Notes: a model not told the origin generated them from the letters alone. A DNA stretch of 64,000 bases from Saccharibacillus kuerlensis DSM 22868 (GCF_000378145.1 NZ_KB899277.1:186001-250000); one strand, 5' to 3'. Positions 35,039 to 44,163 are shown, counted from the stretch's first letter. Translations and numbers: made by a program.

Positions 35039-36100
35039 TTACATGTAATAAGGTCGTACACATACCGGTTTCGACACACTGACCGTATTACCGGTAAATG
35101 TCAAACGTCCGGTGTCTTTATCGACAGTGAATACCGCAATGTTATCCGAGTCACGATTGGCCGCGAGCAGGTGGCTGCCGCTTGGCGTAAGGGCAAAGTG
35201 ACGAGGATGACCGCCCTCGGACGAAATATGCTGTACGAGGGTTAATTGACCGGTCGCTTCGTCAAAGGCATAGACGACGATGCTGTCGTGGCCGCGATTG
35301 GCGCCGTACACGAAACGTCCGTCTGCCGACAATGCGATCTCGGAACAGCCGTTTTCGCCCGTATAATCGGCCGGAAGCGTCGGTACAACTTCGATCTCGC
35401 TTAGCGATCCGTCTTCGGCATTATAGCGATACGAAGCGATCGTCGAATTCAGCTCGTTGATGACAAAAGCGAATTGGCCGCCGGGATGGAAAGCAAGGTG
35501 ACGAGGCCCAGCACCTTTCGCCGTATGGGTATCGCCGTGAGCGATCAACTTACCGGCTGCATGGTCAATCGAATACGTGCGAATCAGATCGAGACCAAGA
35601 TCTTGAACGAGCAGGAATTTCTCGTCCGGGCTGAAGAATGCAGAATGCACATGAGACGAAGCTCCGTCCGTACCCTGATGGGTCTGCACATCAAGCAGCT
35701 CGCCGATATGACCGTTTTCCTTAAGCGACACGAGTCCGACCATGCCGCCATGATAGCTTGATACAACGAGGAAGCGGTTATCCGAATCGCGCTGTACGTG
35801 GCAGGTTGTCTTCGGCGTTGTGTTTGTTCGGTTAAATCGGGTCAACGTACCGTTTTCGTCAAAATAAATCATCATGACTTCACCGCTTTTATCGCCATCG
35901 GCCGGTTCTGTTTCACCGATTGCGTAAATACGCCGATTGTCCGTATCCACATTCAAGAATGTCGGATTTTTCAATCCTGAAGTCTGATCCAGCAGGCTGA
36001 GCGTTTCTTCTTTTTCATTGAACTCGTAAGTGTATACGCCGCTTGACGTCGATTCTGCATACGAACCAACGAAAACGAACATTTTCTGATCTTGCGTCAT
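35039..36100 (-). CDS. pgl: 6-phosphogluconolactonase (cytosolic seven-bladed propeller, lactonase family)
   Basis: A 353-residue seven-bladed beta-propeller of the YbhE/YkgB lactonase family, expected to hydrolyse 6-phosphogluconolactone in the oxidative pentose phosphate pathway. Typical blade strings are GSYAESTSSGVYTYEFN, KNPTFLNVD, GPRHLAFHPGGQFAFVINELNSTIASY and GCSEIALSADGRFVYGANRGHDSIVVY, with the conserved His, Glu and Arg residues of the pocket (SSHVHSAFFSPD, GPRHL). AGGAGG precedes the ATG. A promoter TTGGGA-N17-TATACT lies at 36269-36297 on the minus strand. It is a single-gene unit. Confidence 0.9.
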   Translation of the reverse strand: MTQDQKMFVFVGSYAESTSSGVYTYEFNEKEETLSLLDQTSGLKNPTFLNVDTDNRRIYAIGETEPADGDKSGEVMMIYFDENGTLTRFNRTNTTPKTTCHVQRDSDNRFLVVSSYHGGMVGLVSLKENGHIGELLDVQTHQGTDGASSHVHSAFFSPDEKFLLVQDLGLDLIRTYSIDHAAGKLIAHGDTHTAKGAGPRHLAFHPGGQFAFVINELNSTIASYRYNAEDGSLSEIEVVPTLPADYTGENGCSEIALSADGRFVYGANRGHDSIVVYAFDEATGQLTLVQHISSEGGHPRHFALTPSGSHLLAANRDSDNIAVFTVDKDTGRLTFTGNTVSVSKPVCVRPYYM

Positions 36101-36447
36101 GTATATTCCTCCTGATCGTCATTTGCCGTGATCCCAAACGGTTAACGCACTCTGGCGCATCTTCCCTACATACCCATTCCGAAGACGTGCTCCAAGCCGC
36201 GCCTTCCGCGGATGCGGCTTATTTCCCGGCGATCGCCGGTGGCTCGGTTGACTGAGCGATATAAATTAAGTATACCGTAGTCGGTGTTAAATCCCAAACG
36301 AAAGCAGCCCACCGGCAATTTCTGCCGGCCCTGCCGCTGTACATCATGCAGCTATATAGTTGCACCATAGAAGCACGTCGTTATTCCGTAATCTTTATAC
36401 CTTCAAGCCGTCTGTTCAATGATCCGCCTGACGAATTTAGAGTTAAT
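36101..36447. other. Intergenic region (347 bp) between pgl and the APH-like gene
   Basis: No convincing gene on either strand. It contains the pgl ribosome site, a predicted minus-strand promoter for pgl (TATACT at 36269-36274, TTGGGA at 36292-36297) and a small hairpin CCGGCA/TGCCGG at 36312-36328 that could end the upstream APH-like transcript. Confidence 0.6.
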
Positions 36448-37422
36448 TCAGAGAGCTGCGAACCACGAAGGCTGATCCCGGCTGAAACCGTCATGATCGG
36501 CAGCAAGACGTTCAACAAGGGAGATGGCCTGAGGCAGACGCTCAGGGAAACGATCCAGTGTCTCGACCAGCAGAGAAACGGCACCTGAAGCGGCATAGAA
36601 GGCATACAGTTCCCAGAAATAAGGCTCCGGTTCCTGGCCTCCATGATAGCCCAAAATCTGTCCGGTACAAAATAATGTACTGATTTCGCGTCCGCCGAGC
36701 CCTAAGCCGGAAAATTCGTATATGGGGTCTCCCCAACCAAAACGCTCAAAGCCGACAACTCCTGCGAGTCTGCCGTTTTGTACAATTAGGTTCGCCGGCT
36801 GAAAATTGCCGTGTTGAAAAACGGTCGGCCGGTTTTCCAGCAAAATTTCTCTCGAACAAATTCTTGATGCGATCGCTTCGAATCCTTCGAACGATATGCT
36901 TTCGGTTTCGAGTCGAGCCAACTTTCCGGCAATCTTCCTGCCATAGTCATCCGACCATTTCTCCGCCTCTTCGGGAGCCTCATAGCTTGCAATTCTTCTT
37001 AACGCTTCGCCGGCCTGCATCCCGATTCTCAACTGCTGAGGCTTGGAGGAAGACAGAAGTGCCTGCCCGGCATCTTCACCTTCGATATAAGAAACCAGCA
37101 GAAAGTGAATGCCTTCCGGCTCCCACAGTCCAATAGCGATCGGCCGCGAACAATTTACAGGTATGGCCTGAATTCGGTGCAGTGCTTCAAACTCCGTCCG
37201 CTTGCGCGCGACAGAGGCTTCACTGAACAAACGCAGCAGATAAGCGCCATCGTAACCATAGAAATGAACTTTGTATTTCCGGTCGCAGGATGTCCCGCCA
37301 TGCAGCGGCCAGGCTTCGATGATTTCCCCCAGTGGGGCAATTTTTCTCCCCAACAGTTCTGCAGCGCCAACTTCCGATTTTTCACCGCCGTTCGTACCGT
37401 TCATGTCGCCTATACCATTCAC
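36448..37422 (-). CDS. Aminoglycoside-phosphotransferase-fold protein lacking the catalytic aspartates
   Basis: A 324-residue protein of the APH/choline kinase fold. N-lobe strands (KYKVHFYGYDGAYLLRLF), a hinge (HFLLVSYIEGEDAGQAL) and the catalytic-loop region are clear. However, the catalytic loop reads FQHGNFQPANLIV (Asn206 where the family has Asp), and the metal-binding segment reads GVVGFERFGWGDP (Gly224 where the family has Asp in IDFER). Both residues needed for phosphotransfer in active relatives are changed. It may bind rather than phosphorylate its ligand, or use altered chemistry. The start is a GTG with GGGAG upstream. There is no sign of mobility; do not read it as a resistance gene. 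Confidence 0.8.
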   Translation of the reverse strand: MNGIGDMNGTNGGEKSEVGAAELLGRKIAPLGEIIEAWPLHGGTSCDRKYKVHFYGYDGAYLLRLFSEASVARKRTEFEALHRIQAIPVNCSRPIAIGLWEPEGIHFLLVSYIEGEDAGQALLSSSKPQQLRIGMQAGEALRRIASYEAPEEAEKWSDDYGRKIAGKLARLETESISFEGFEAIASRICSREILLENRPTVFQHGNFQPANLIVQNGRLAGVVGFERFGWGDPIYEFSGLGLGGREISTLFCTGQILGYHGGQEPEPYFWELYAFYAASGAVSLLVETLDRFPERLPQAISLVERLAADHDGFSRDQPSWFAAL

Positions 37423-37585
37423 CTATTTCACTCCCTTCCGCTTTGAAATGTTCCGTACTCGGCCCAAATTTGTGCATGACCTTAGATTCATAGATTGTGC
37501 TTGATTATACGCGCAAATGATTTGTTTTTGAAGGAAATTAGAGGGAATCATCCTTGCATTTATGTGTAAAACAAGCCTTTTTAAC

Positions 37586-37609
37586 AAAAAAATGTCCTCC
37601 TGGAGGAGG
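37586..37609 (-). terminator. Intrinsic terminator of the heme monooxygenase gene
   Basis: GTCCTCC-TG-GAGGAGGAC (37594-37611 region) with a seven-base A run to its left, giving a minus-strand T tail. Confidence 0.75.
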
Positions 37610-37660
37610 ACGGTCGTCCATGAATTTGTATCATCGGGTTACGTACATAGGATTCAGTTT

Positions 37661-37996
37661 TTAGACACGATTTTCCGCATTGCGCGGCAGTTTAAGCGTT
37701 TTGAGCTCGTAGGCTGCATGCGAAGTGGATAATACGTGATCCGGCGGCTGTTGTCCGCGGCTGTTGCGATGACCTTGGATGTGCGCGTCGCTCTTCTCCC
37801 AGTTTTTCCATGCTTCTTTGGATTCCCAGCGAATCTGCACAACGACTTCCTCTTCACCGCGCCGTACTTCTTTCACAAGCACTTGAATATCGACAAACCC
37901 AGGCTGCTCTTCTACAATTCCCGGTTGGGAAAATCGTTCGACCACAAGTCCTGAAGTTCCTTCTTTTACCGTAATCGTTCTCATCACGACAAACAT
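37661..37996 (-). CDS. hmoA: Heme-degrading monooxygenase (HmoA/IsdG-like)
   Basis: A 111-residue ABM-fold protein. Its sequence resembles B. subtilis HmoA: MFVVMRTITVKEG, VVERFSQPGIVEEQPGFVDIQVLVKEVRRGEEEVVVQIRWESKEAWKNWEKSDAHIQGHR. The Trp (KNWEKS) and His (DAHIQGH) match the heme-contacting pair of IsdG-type enzymes. These enzymes open the heme ring to release iron. A 17/19 Fur box covers the predicted promoter, which fits an iron-starvation gene. The ATG has a GGAGGCGGC-type ribosome site (minus strand AAGGAGGCGGC). Confidence 0.87.
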   Translation of the reverse strand: MFVVMRTITVKEGTSGLVVERFSQPGIVEEQPGFVDIQVLVKEVRRGEEEVVVQIRWESKEAWKNWEKSDAHIQGHRNSRGQQPPDHVLSTSHAAYELKTLKLPRNAENRV

Positions 37997-38074
37997 ATTT
38001 GCCGCCTCCTTCGTTCACGTTCGATTTTTGCCCTTCTGCTGCAAGTCGGAAAAGCTGCGCTCCATCATTTCTAT

Positions 38075-38104
38075 ATCCTAATTGATAAAGATTATCATTG
38101 TCAA
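38075..38104 (-). promoter_or_regulatory. Promoter of hmoA
   Basis: Minus-strand TTGACA (plus 38099-38104), 18-bp spacer and TAGGAT (plus 38075-38080). The Fur box at 38084-38102 fills the spacer and part of the -35. Confidence 0.6.
38084..38102. promoter_or_regulatory. Fur box upstream of hmoA
   Basis: GATAAAGATTATCATTGTC matches the 19-bp Fur consensus GATAATGATTATCATTATC at 17 positions. Its place over the promoter predicts iron-dependent repression of the heme monooxygenase. Confidence 0.8.
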
Positions 38105-38176
38105 GTCAAATAATGGAATATGTACTGCCTTATTTCGACGAAAAAGACTTATCTTCGCCTATCGAAAATTGCTTAA

Positions 38177-38220
38177 CAAAAGAAAACGGGAGACAAGCCG
38201 TTGTCGGCTCGTCTCCCGTT
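38177..38220 (-). terminator. Intrinsic terminator of the 38272 gene
   Basis: AACGGGAGACAAGCCG (38185-38200) pairs with CGGCTCGTCTCCCGTT (38205-38220), with an A-rich left flank giving T residues on the minus strand. Confidence 0.85.
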
Positions 38221-38271
38221 GCAACTTATAATATCCACTTTAAAGCGTACCGTCAACCTTTATCCACAATT

Positions 38272-38796
38272 TTATGCTTTTCCGGTAACGCCAACACGGC
38301 GATACAATTCGTCAAGATGCGACAGCGCCCATTCGTCCTCCGGAGCATCTTCCAGTCGAAAATTTAGCTCGTCGTGGAAATCTTGAATCATAAAATCTTC
38401 CGGTGCACTGCCCAACACTTCATCGAAATCGTAAGCAGGCAGTTCGACCGACCCTTCTGTCGCTCCCAAAAGCCAGGCCATCCAGTCCTCCAACCGCAGT
38501 ACGCCCCGTGCCCACAGATCAAACTGTAAGCTCAGCACATCCTGCATACGGTCATAGTCTGCCGGTTCGGCATACCGCCGACACAGCAGCACTGCAGTTC
38601 CGAACAGTTCGTCCAACGCTTCCTGCTCACCGGCGGACGGCTGGCTTTCCAGCCCTTTCATATAGTCTTCGACCGCAATCGTCTTCCCGTCATCGTACAG
38701 CAGCGGGGTGTTCGACAGTGCCCATAGCGCCTGCTGAACCTCTTCCTCCCCAATATCAGCGCGCAGCGCGGCATTCACCCATTCTTGCAGGTTCAT
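38272..38796 (-). CDS. Hypothetical acidic protein
   Basis: A 174-residue soluble protein, strongly acidic and rich in Leu, Glu, Asp and Trp, predicted all-helical (LQEWVNAALRADIGEEEVQQALWAL, YDRMQDVLSLQFDLWARGVLRLEDWMAWLLG, EWALSHLDELYRRV). I do not recognise a family. The ATG at 38796 has GGAGGG upstream, while the frame is open to 38820. It ends at a strong terminator and follows a small membrane-protein gene by 37 bp. Confidence 0.72.
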   Translation of the reverse strand: MNLQEWVNAALRADIGEEEVQQALWALSNTPLLYDDGKTIAVEDYMKGLESQPSAGEQEALDELFGTAVLLCRRYAEPADYDRMQDVLSLQFDLWARGVLRLEDWMAWLLGATEGSVELPAYDFDEVLGSAPEDFMIQDFHDELNFRLEDAPEDEWALSHLDELYRRVGVTGKA

Positions 38797-38833
38797 TGTA
38801 TTCCCTCCATCAAAGTTCATTTAAGCCAAACTC

Positions 38834-39019
38834 TTATCTTAACAGCAGATAGATGCCTCCCGCCATCATTAACAGCGACACAACCGCCTGCAGTAAACGT
38901 ATCGGCACCTTAATTCCGAGAATACTTCCCGTAATTGGCGATCTGCCCCGACTAACCATATCGTAAGCAAAATCAAAACCTATGACCAGCATAATAATTC
39001 CGGATACAAAATCGAACAT
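38834..39019 (-). CDS. Small hypothetical membrane protein
   Basis: A 61-residue protein with two hydrophobic segments (about 4-20 and 41-59) separated by a charged loop DMVSRGRSPITGSILGIK. The ATG has AGGAG eight bases upstream (GAGGAGTGACGG), which is the main reason to call it real. It lies 37 bp before the acidic hypothetical gene and may share its transcript. No family recognised. Confidence 0.65.
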   Translation of the reverse strand: MFDFVSGIIMLVIGFDFAYDMVSRGRSPITGSILGIKVPIRLLQAVVSLLMMAGGIYLLLR

Positions 39020-39156
39020 TCCGTCACTCCTCTTCGCATAATCAGCTTAACAAGTATTCTGCGGATTAGACTTGCGGAAACGGCAAAAGGTTTTGACGAC
39101 TTTTACAATATTAGCACCCGGTCAAGAGTTTGGATTCGGACGTTCGGGCTGTTCGA

Positions 39157-39756
39157 TTATTCGTACACCTTCAGTCTGTCTTCGACCTCCTGTATCCACT
39201 TTCCTTCAGGATCGGCCAAAAGCGTATCCCAACCCATCATTCGGGCGGTCTCCAAATTATCTTCCTTATCGTCGACGAAACAGATTTCCGATCCCATCAG
39301 ATGCAGCGACGCGACCCTAAACAATCGAATGTCCGGCTTATGGAACCCGGCTTCGCTGGATACGGTTATACTGCTGATACGGTCTTCCTGCCCTTCCAAC
39401 AGCGGCATGATCCATGATGCCACATGATTACTCAAAATATGAATGTCCGCGCGCTCACTCCAACCTTCCAACCTGCCAAGCGCCGGCAGCGGAATTAGTG
39501 TCTGCTTCAACAGTTCTTTTGCTCTGACGCTCGGTACATTCGGGCAGACTTCTCTCAGCCAGTTCCAAAACTCGTCTTCCACAATCGTTCCCTGCCACAA
39601 TCCGGAACCGATCTCTTTTTTGTATTGAGCTCGCAAAAAGGTTCTATCGATCGCCTCTTCCTGCGCCAATCCGCTCCAAAAATGATCCAGATTATCCGCC
39701 AATACGCCGCCAACATCGAATACGAGTTGGAGCCTAGTCCGTGCCTCAGCGTTCAT
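39157..39756 (-). CDS. HAD-superfamily hydrolase (YihX-like)
   Basis: A 199-residue HAD hydrolase with motif I LVFDVGGVL (nucleophile Asp14), a helical cap (about 20-90), motif II HILSNH, motif III Lys in GFHKPDIRLF and motif IV CFVDDKEDNLETA. The second Asp of the usual DxD is Gly, as in the YihX and epoxide-hydrolase-N-terminal-like branch, which still act as phosphatases on sugar phosphates. It overlaps the end of the DUF1361 gene by 11 bp and is the last gene of the operon starting at 41430. Confidence 0.87.
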   Translation of the reverse strand: MNAEARTRLQLVFDVGGVLADNLDHFWSGLAQEEAIDRTFLRAQYKKEIGSGLWQGTIVEDEFWNWLREVCPNVPSVRAKELLKQTLIPLPALGRLEGWSERADIHILSNHVASWIMPLLEGQEDRISSITVSSEAGFHKPDIRLFRVASLHLMGSEICFVDDKEDNLETARMMGWDTLLADPEGKWIQEVEDRLKVYE

Positions 39757-40477
39757 GATGATTTTCTCCCGAATTTAATTTTGTAAACAGATAGAGTACG
39801 GCATATATGCCTCCCTGCAGTACAAACATCCCTCCACCGAACAGGATCAAATGCCTCATCCAAGCTGGATCGCTCATTAGTGCTGCCATGTCCTGAATGA
39901 GCATCAGCGGATCGGATACAACGTCCCAACTGTTCCAGCGGATAAAGCGCCCCATGTAAACACCAAAGCTTGAGAGCAGCAGTACAATTACGGCAAATGC
40001 CGTACCGACGACTTGTCCGTAAGCACGGGAAACCAATCGGTGCACTGAATAAAGCGCTGCAGAAGCGATCAGCAGACCGATTAATGCCGCCAACAGCATC
40101 GGAAGCAGATGATGCCAGAATCCGATATCACCCCAAAAGCGCTGCCGCGGATCGAACGCATAGTTCCGGAATACATGGAGCAGGTCCGTCAGCAGATAGG
40201 ATGCGTTCGGATAAAAGAACAGCCACAGCAGTCCTATTCCGGCAAGCAGTATTCGGCGAATCGCTCCCTGCCGACCGATGAAGACCACGTCAAGCCCTAT
40301 GGCCGCCGCTGCAGGTATCCAAGCGAGAAAATAATTCCAAAGCATAAAGCGGTACTGACGAACGCCTGCACCGCTGCGGATATCCAGCAGTACAGCGAGG
40401 TCCAGCAGGGTAAGCAGCAGAAGCGTCAGCCAAATGTACAGTTTCCAAGGATATTGAAGCGATCTGAGTTTATTCAT
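39746..40477 (-). CDS. DUF1361-domain membrane protein
   Basis: A 243-residue polytopic protein with about six to seven helices. The DUF1361 hallmarks are FFYPNASYLLTDLLH and SSFGVYMGRFIRWNSWDVV. No function is known for the family. Its start lies 2 bp after the stop of the alpha/beta hydrolase gene, and it overlaps the HAD gene by 11 bp, so the three form one tight operon. The ATG is preceded by GGAGG inside the upstream coding end. Confidence 0.88.
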   Translation of the reverse strand: MNKLRSLQYPWKLYIWLTLLLLTLLDLAVLLDIRSGAGVRQYRFMLWNYFLAWIPAAAAIGLDVVFIGRQGAIRRILLAGIGLLWLFFYPNASYLLTDLLHVFRNYAFDPRQRFWGDIGFWHHLLPMLLAALIGLLIASAALYSVHRLVSRAYGQVVGTAFAVIVLLLSSFGVYMGRFIRWNSWDVVSDPLMLIQDMAALMSDPAWMRHLILFGGGMFVLQGGIYAVLYLFTKLNSGENHHER

Positions 40478-40479
40478 TG

Positions 40480-41430
40480 TTAACCTCCGTTCGTACAGGA
40501 GGATGAGTTATTTTCTGCACGTGTCAGTTCAAGCAGCCGCTTCACGATGCCGATTACCGTGCCTGGCTTATCTACCTGAACATGATGGCCGCTGCCTTCA
40601 ACTTCGATTAATCGGCTTTTTTCCGACAGCTGCTGCATCTTGAGTGCCGTGCTGTACAGCGTCCGTTCAACCTCCTGCCGGATCGTCGGTTTGGGCGATC
40701 CGGCAGGTCGGTAAATGCCCGCCTTGATAACGGCCAGCGGAAGCCGTGCAAAGCGCGACCTTGGTACGCTGCCCGTCTCGCCGACAAAGCAGTTATACTC
40801 GCTCTCGGCCGCTTCCAGGCTGTTGGCCCTGAACACACTCGTCCATATGGCATTCTCGGCTTGTTCCGGCAGCTTGGCTGCAAATTTGCCGAAGCCGGGA
40901 ATCCAGCGGCGCTCCGCCAGCCAGGGCAGCAATCCTGTACGGGCCACATGCTTGGCAAGACCGTATAGACGAACGCTAAGTCTCTGACGCTTAAGATACG
41001 GAATCGGAAAAAGACCTCGGATTTCGTCCTCATGCGAAGCATCGATCAGCACCAGTGCTGCCACATCTTCCGGATACCGCTCCGCATACAGACGAGCATA
41101 AAAACCGCCGAGCGAATGGCCGACCAGAATAAAAGGGCGAACGATACCCAAATGTTCGACGAGACGTCGCAGATCTTCTACACAGCGGTCGCTCGTTCTC
41201 GGCAGAGGGCCCGGATCGCTAAAACCGTACCCTGCCCGGTCGTAGACGAGCGTCTGTGTCAGTTTTGCGATCTCCGGATAGACCAGCGTCCATACTTCGG
41301 AGGATACCCCGCAGCCGTGCTCGAACACGACAGGCGGATACCTGCTGGAAGTTCCGGCAAGCACAGCGTGCAAACCGTCGACTTTTTGTCCAGCGGGGAG
41401 GACCGAGCCCCTGTGTATTTGCTTATTCAT
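40480..41430 (-). CDS. Alpha/beta hydrolase
   Basis: A 316-residue alpha/beta hydrolase. The oxyanion region is FEHGCGVSSEVW, the nucleophile elbow is LVGHSLGG with the catalytic Ser, the acid lies in the VLIDASH or later segment, and the catalytic His is in EGSGHHVQVDKPG. It resembles haloperoxidase/esterase-type hydrolases; the substrate is unknown. The ATG at 41430 has AAGGGG eight bases upstream, preferred over a GTG at 41439 that sits inside the ribosome site. First gene of the hydrolase-DUF1361-HAD operon. Confidence 0.88.
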   Translation of the reverse strand: MNKQIHRGSVLPAGQKVDGLHAVLAGTSSRYPPVVFEHGCGVSSEVWTLVYPEIAKLTQTLVYDRAGYGFSDPGPLPRTSDRCVEDLRRLVEHLGIVRPFILVGHSLGGFYARLYAERYPEDVAALVLIDASHEDEIRGLFPIPYLKRQRLSVRLYGLAKHVARTGLLPWLAERRWIPGFGKFAAKLPEQAENAIWTSVFRANSLEAAESEYNCFVGETGSVPRSRFARLPLAVIKAGIYRPAGSPKPTIRQEVERTLYSTALKMQQLSEKSRLIEVEGSGHHVQVDKPGTVIGIVKRLLELTRAENNSSSCTNGG

Positions 41431-41704
41431 CGGCTCCACCCCTTATCGGCAAAGGAAACATTTACGCCGCCTTCGCTCGTTTTTTTTTATTATACTATAG
41501 CTCTCATGCAAACTACGAATAGCCCAGGCCGGACATTTTTCAGTCTTCTCCGATTTTGGGTAAACTTTTTCCACTTCTAAAGCGTCTAAAAGAATGGAAT
41601 TGGTATAATGAAAAGAGGGAGTATTTCCATTATTCCTTGCTTCGGCCGGCTTCCCGCAGAGACTGCGGCATGCAGCCGAATTTTGTCCAAATCAGGAGGT
41701 CATT

Positions 41705-44041
41705 ATGAAATATACATCTATAGAGAAGCCGCGCACTGCGGCACTTAAACATAAACGCGAACTGCGTCGTTCAAAACGGGAGCGTTATGCTGTAGTCCGG
41801 ATCGGTGCTGCTCTCTGTCTGCCATTGATTCTGCTGCCTGCCGCGGCGACACCCGCTTATTCGGCAGCGCTTATTCCGCAGCAGGAGAGTCCCGCTTTGA
41901 CAGATTTAAAGACGACGATGTCTCAGCTGCCCGTTCCTTATTTCAAAAAAATACCTGTGGAGAACAACAGCGCCTCACTCGGTGTCAGTTATTACGAAAA
42001 AGCCGGCGTCCCGCTTAATGTAACAGGCCGTACGGGAGAACTGCTTGAAGTACGAACACCTTTCGGCGAGAAGGCTTACGTACCCGGTTGGTATACCGAA
42101 GCCCAAGCGGCCGAGACTAAGAAATCAAATCCGGTTATTGTTCAGCTGCGTCCCGATGCCAGACTGCATCTGTTCCCGGATAGCGAGCTGTCCTGGCCGG
42201 CTGCTTATGCCCCGGTCGGTGCCCTCTCCGCCATCCGTTACGGCGACTGGTACGGCATATCCCTGCAGACGGAACCAGGTTATGAAAATGGGTCCGTCGT
42301 TCGTCCGGCCCTGTTGTGGGTCCAAGCTGCAAAGGTGCAGAGCACCCAACAGCAGCCGTCCGGTCTGCTCTCGGCCGATTCTACTGTTCCGACGGATATG
42401 GTCCGCAGTCTGACCGAAACGACACTGCATACTGGAACGGCGGAGGAGCGGGTGCTCCAGCTGCTTGGCGAGCCTTATTCGCGCACGCCTCTCCCTCATT
42501 TCGAGACTTCTTCGGCAGAAGGCGAAGAGAAGGAACGCGGCGAACTGTGGCGATATGAGCGAAGCGACGCTCAACTGACGATTTCGTTCGATGCAGCAGG
42601 CAGGCTGAGTGGATGGAACTGGATTTTGCCGACGGCGGAAGCGGCGCAGGTGGGTGTCAATTCGAGTCAACCCCCCTACACGTTCCAATACGATTTCCGT
42701 ACTCTTCCCCCTGCTCTCTCCGTCTCGCCCAAGCCGCTTTGGCAATCTCAGTCGTCTCTCGATGCCCAGTATTTACTGGCGGCAGCAGACGATGTGCTGC
42801 TTGTGCAGGAAGACAACGCTTATATCGGCAGTAATCAACCGAAGAGCAGCATCTATGCGCTGGACCGTTCGAACGGAGAGCGGCTTTGGAGCTTGGATAC
42901 CGGTTATGGAGCACTGGGCGTATTGATCGGAATTAACAAAAATTCGGCACTCGTACTTACCGGAACCGCTTCGCAGGAAGGCCATCCTCCTATGCTGCGA
43001 AGCGTGCGCTTAAGCGACGGTGCACTGCGTTGGAGCCGCAAAGCCGGCGAAGCCGAGCAGGCTCTCTCTCTACGCATGGCAGCGGCCGGAACGTCTCTCC
43101 TGCTCAGCACTCAGCCGAGTGAGAACGAAAAAGGAATACTGACCGCGATGTCCCAGCGCTCGGGCATCGTTCGCTGGAGCAAAGAATTTACCGACCCGTA
43201 TACGGTACTGAACCAGGGTTCGGATGATCCGTACGTTCTGATCCAGCAGGGACGCTGGATTCAGGCGCTTGATCATCGTACCGGTCAAGCCGCCTGGAGC
43301 TTGAAAGCGGACGAATATACACAGCCAAGTCCCTATTTGACTTCCGATTACCTTGCAAGCGAACGAGCAGACCTGTTCGTCAAGAACGACGGAACACGCT
43401 GGGTCACGCTCGGCGGCGATTGGGTGCGGCTGAACACGTCCAGCGGAGAAATTTTGGGCCGTTATCCAAAACGTTTCAACGAACAGATCGATGCGCTGGG
43501 CGGCGATTACCTGCTGATCCGACGCGCAGTCAACGCTTCAAATTACGAGTCTGGTTCGTTGTTTGAGACCATTCTTTACAATGCAAAAGAAGACCGGGAA
43601 CTGTGGACGATACCCGGACGTGCCGAACGTACGCTGCTCGGCGAAGATCGGCTGTATGTATTGATGAACGGCATTCCCGCGGCATTGTCACTGGAGAATG
43701 GACAGCCGATCTGGACAACGGAGACTTCGGAATTCGCTCTGAGCGAGCTTCGGGGACCCGTTCAGGCGGGAAGCTTTATGCAAATCGGCGATTATCTGCT
43801 TCTGCCGTACGGTCCAGACCTGCTCTCTTTCGACAAAGGGACAGGTGAACTGCTGCGCCGAATCGACGGATTTTCCGTCACATACAACGAGAACAACGGC
43901 CGCTTGATCCGAAACGGGATACTCAACAACGACGGGCAAACGATATACGTCGGTTCAGCAAATGGACAGTTCACAGCTTATAACGCCAAAGAGATAGAAA
44001 AAGCGCTTGACGACATCATGCAGATTCCGGCTTCCGAGTAA
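41705..44041 (+). CDS. Exported PQQ-like beta-propeller repeat protein
   Basis: A 778-residue protein with a long signal sequence: basic n-region to about residue 31, hydrophobic core (RIGAALCLPLILLPAAATPAYSA) and a likely cut near SAA at about 53-55. Next come SH3-like segments (TGRTGELLEVRTPFGEKAYVPGWY), an SmpA/OmlA-like motif (EERVLQLLGEPYSR), then a PQQ-type propeller (about 340-770) with repeated SIYALDRSNGERLWSLDTG and IQALDHRTGQAAWSLK blades. It probably acts outside the membrane as a binding or assembly scaffold; no enzyme site is visible. GGAGGT precedes the ATG, and an extended -10 (TGGTATAAT) lies at 41601. Confidence 0.82.
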   Translation: MKYTSIEKPRTAALKHKRELRRSKRERYAVVRIGAALCLPLILLPAAATPAYSAALIPQQESPALTDLKTTMSQLPVPYFKKIPVENNSASLGVSYYEKAGVPLNVTGRTGELLEVRTPFGEKAYVPGWYTEAQAAETKKSNPVIVQLRPDARLHLFPDSELSWPAAYAPVGALSAIRYGDWYGISLQTEPGYENGSVVRPALLWVQAAKVQSTQQQPSGLLSADSTVPTDMVRSLTETTLHTGTAEERVLQLLGEPYSRTPLPHFETSSAEGEEKERGELWRYERSDAQLTISFDAAGRLSGWNWILPTAEAAQVGVNSSQPPYTFQYDFRTLPPALSVSPKPLWQSQSSLDAQYLLAAADDVLLVQEDNAYIGSNQPKSSIYALDRSNGERLWSLDTGYGALGVLIGINKNSALVLTGTASQEGHPPMLRSVRLSDGALRWSRKAGEAEQALSLRMAAAGTSLLLSTQPSENEKGILTAMSQRSGIVRWSKEFTDPYTVLNQGSDDPYVLIQQGRWIQALDHRTGQAAWSLKADEYTQPSPYLTSDYLASERADLFVKNDGTRWVTLGGDWVRLNTSSGEILGRYPKRFNEQIDALGGDYLLIRRAVNASNYESGSLFETILYNAKEDRELWTIPGRAERTLLGEDRLYVLMNGIPAALSLENGQPIWTTETSEFALSELRGPVQAGSFMQIGDYLLLPYGPDLLSFDKGTGELLRRIDGFSVTYNENNGRLIRNGILNNDGQTIYVGSANGQFTAYNAKEIEKALDDIMQIPASE

Positions 44042-44163
44042 AACAAAAAAAGAAGTCAGACAGCGAATAAATTTAATCCAGGATTCATCTTTTTTTGCGT
44101 GGGAAGCGTATAATGATATCAAGACCTACCACACCTCACCCCAAATTTCGAGGAGGGACCGTT

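Noticed and set aside
36448-37422. Reading the APH-like protein as aminoglycoside resistance
   Set aside because: Both catalytic Asp residues are missing, and neither neighbours nor mobile-element signs support a resistance gene.
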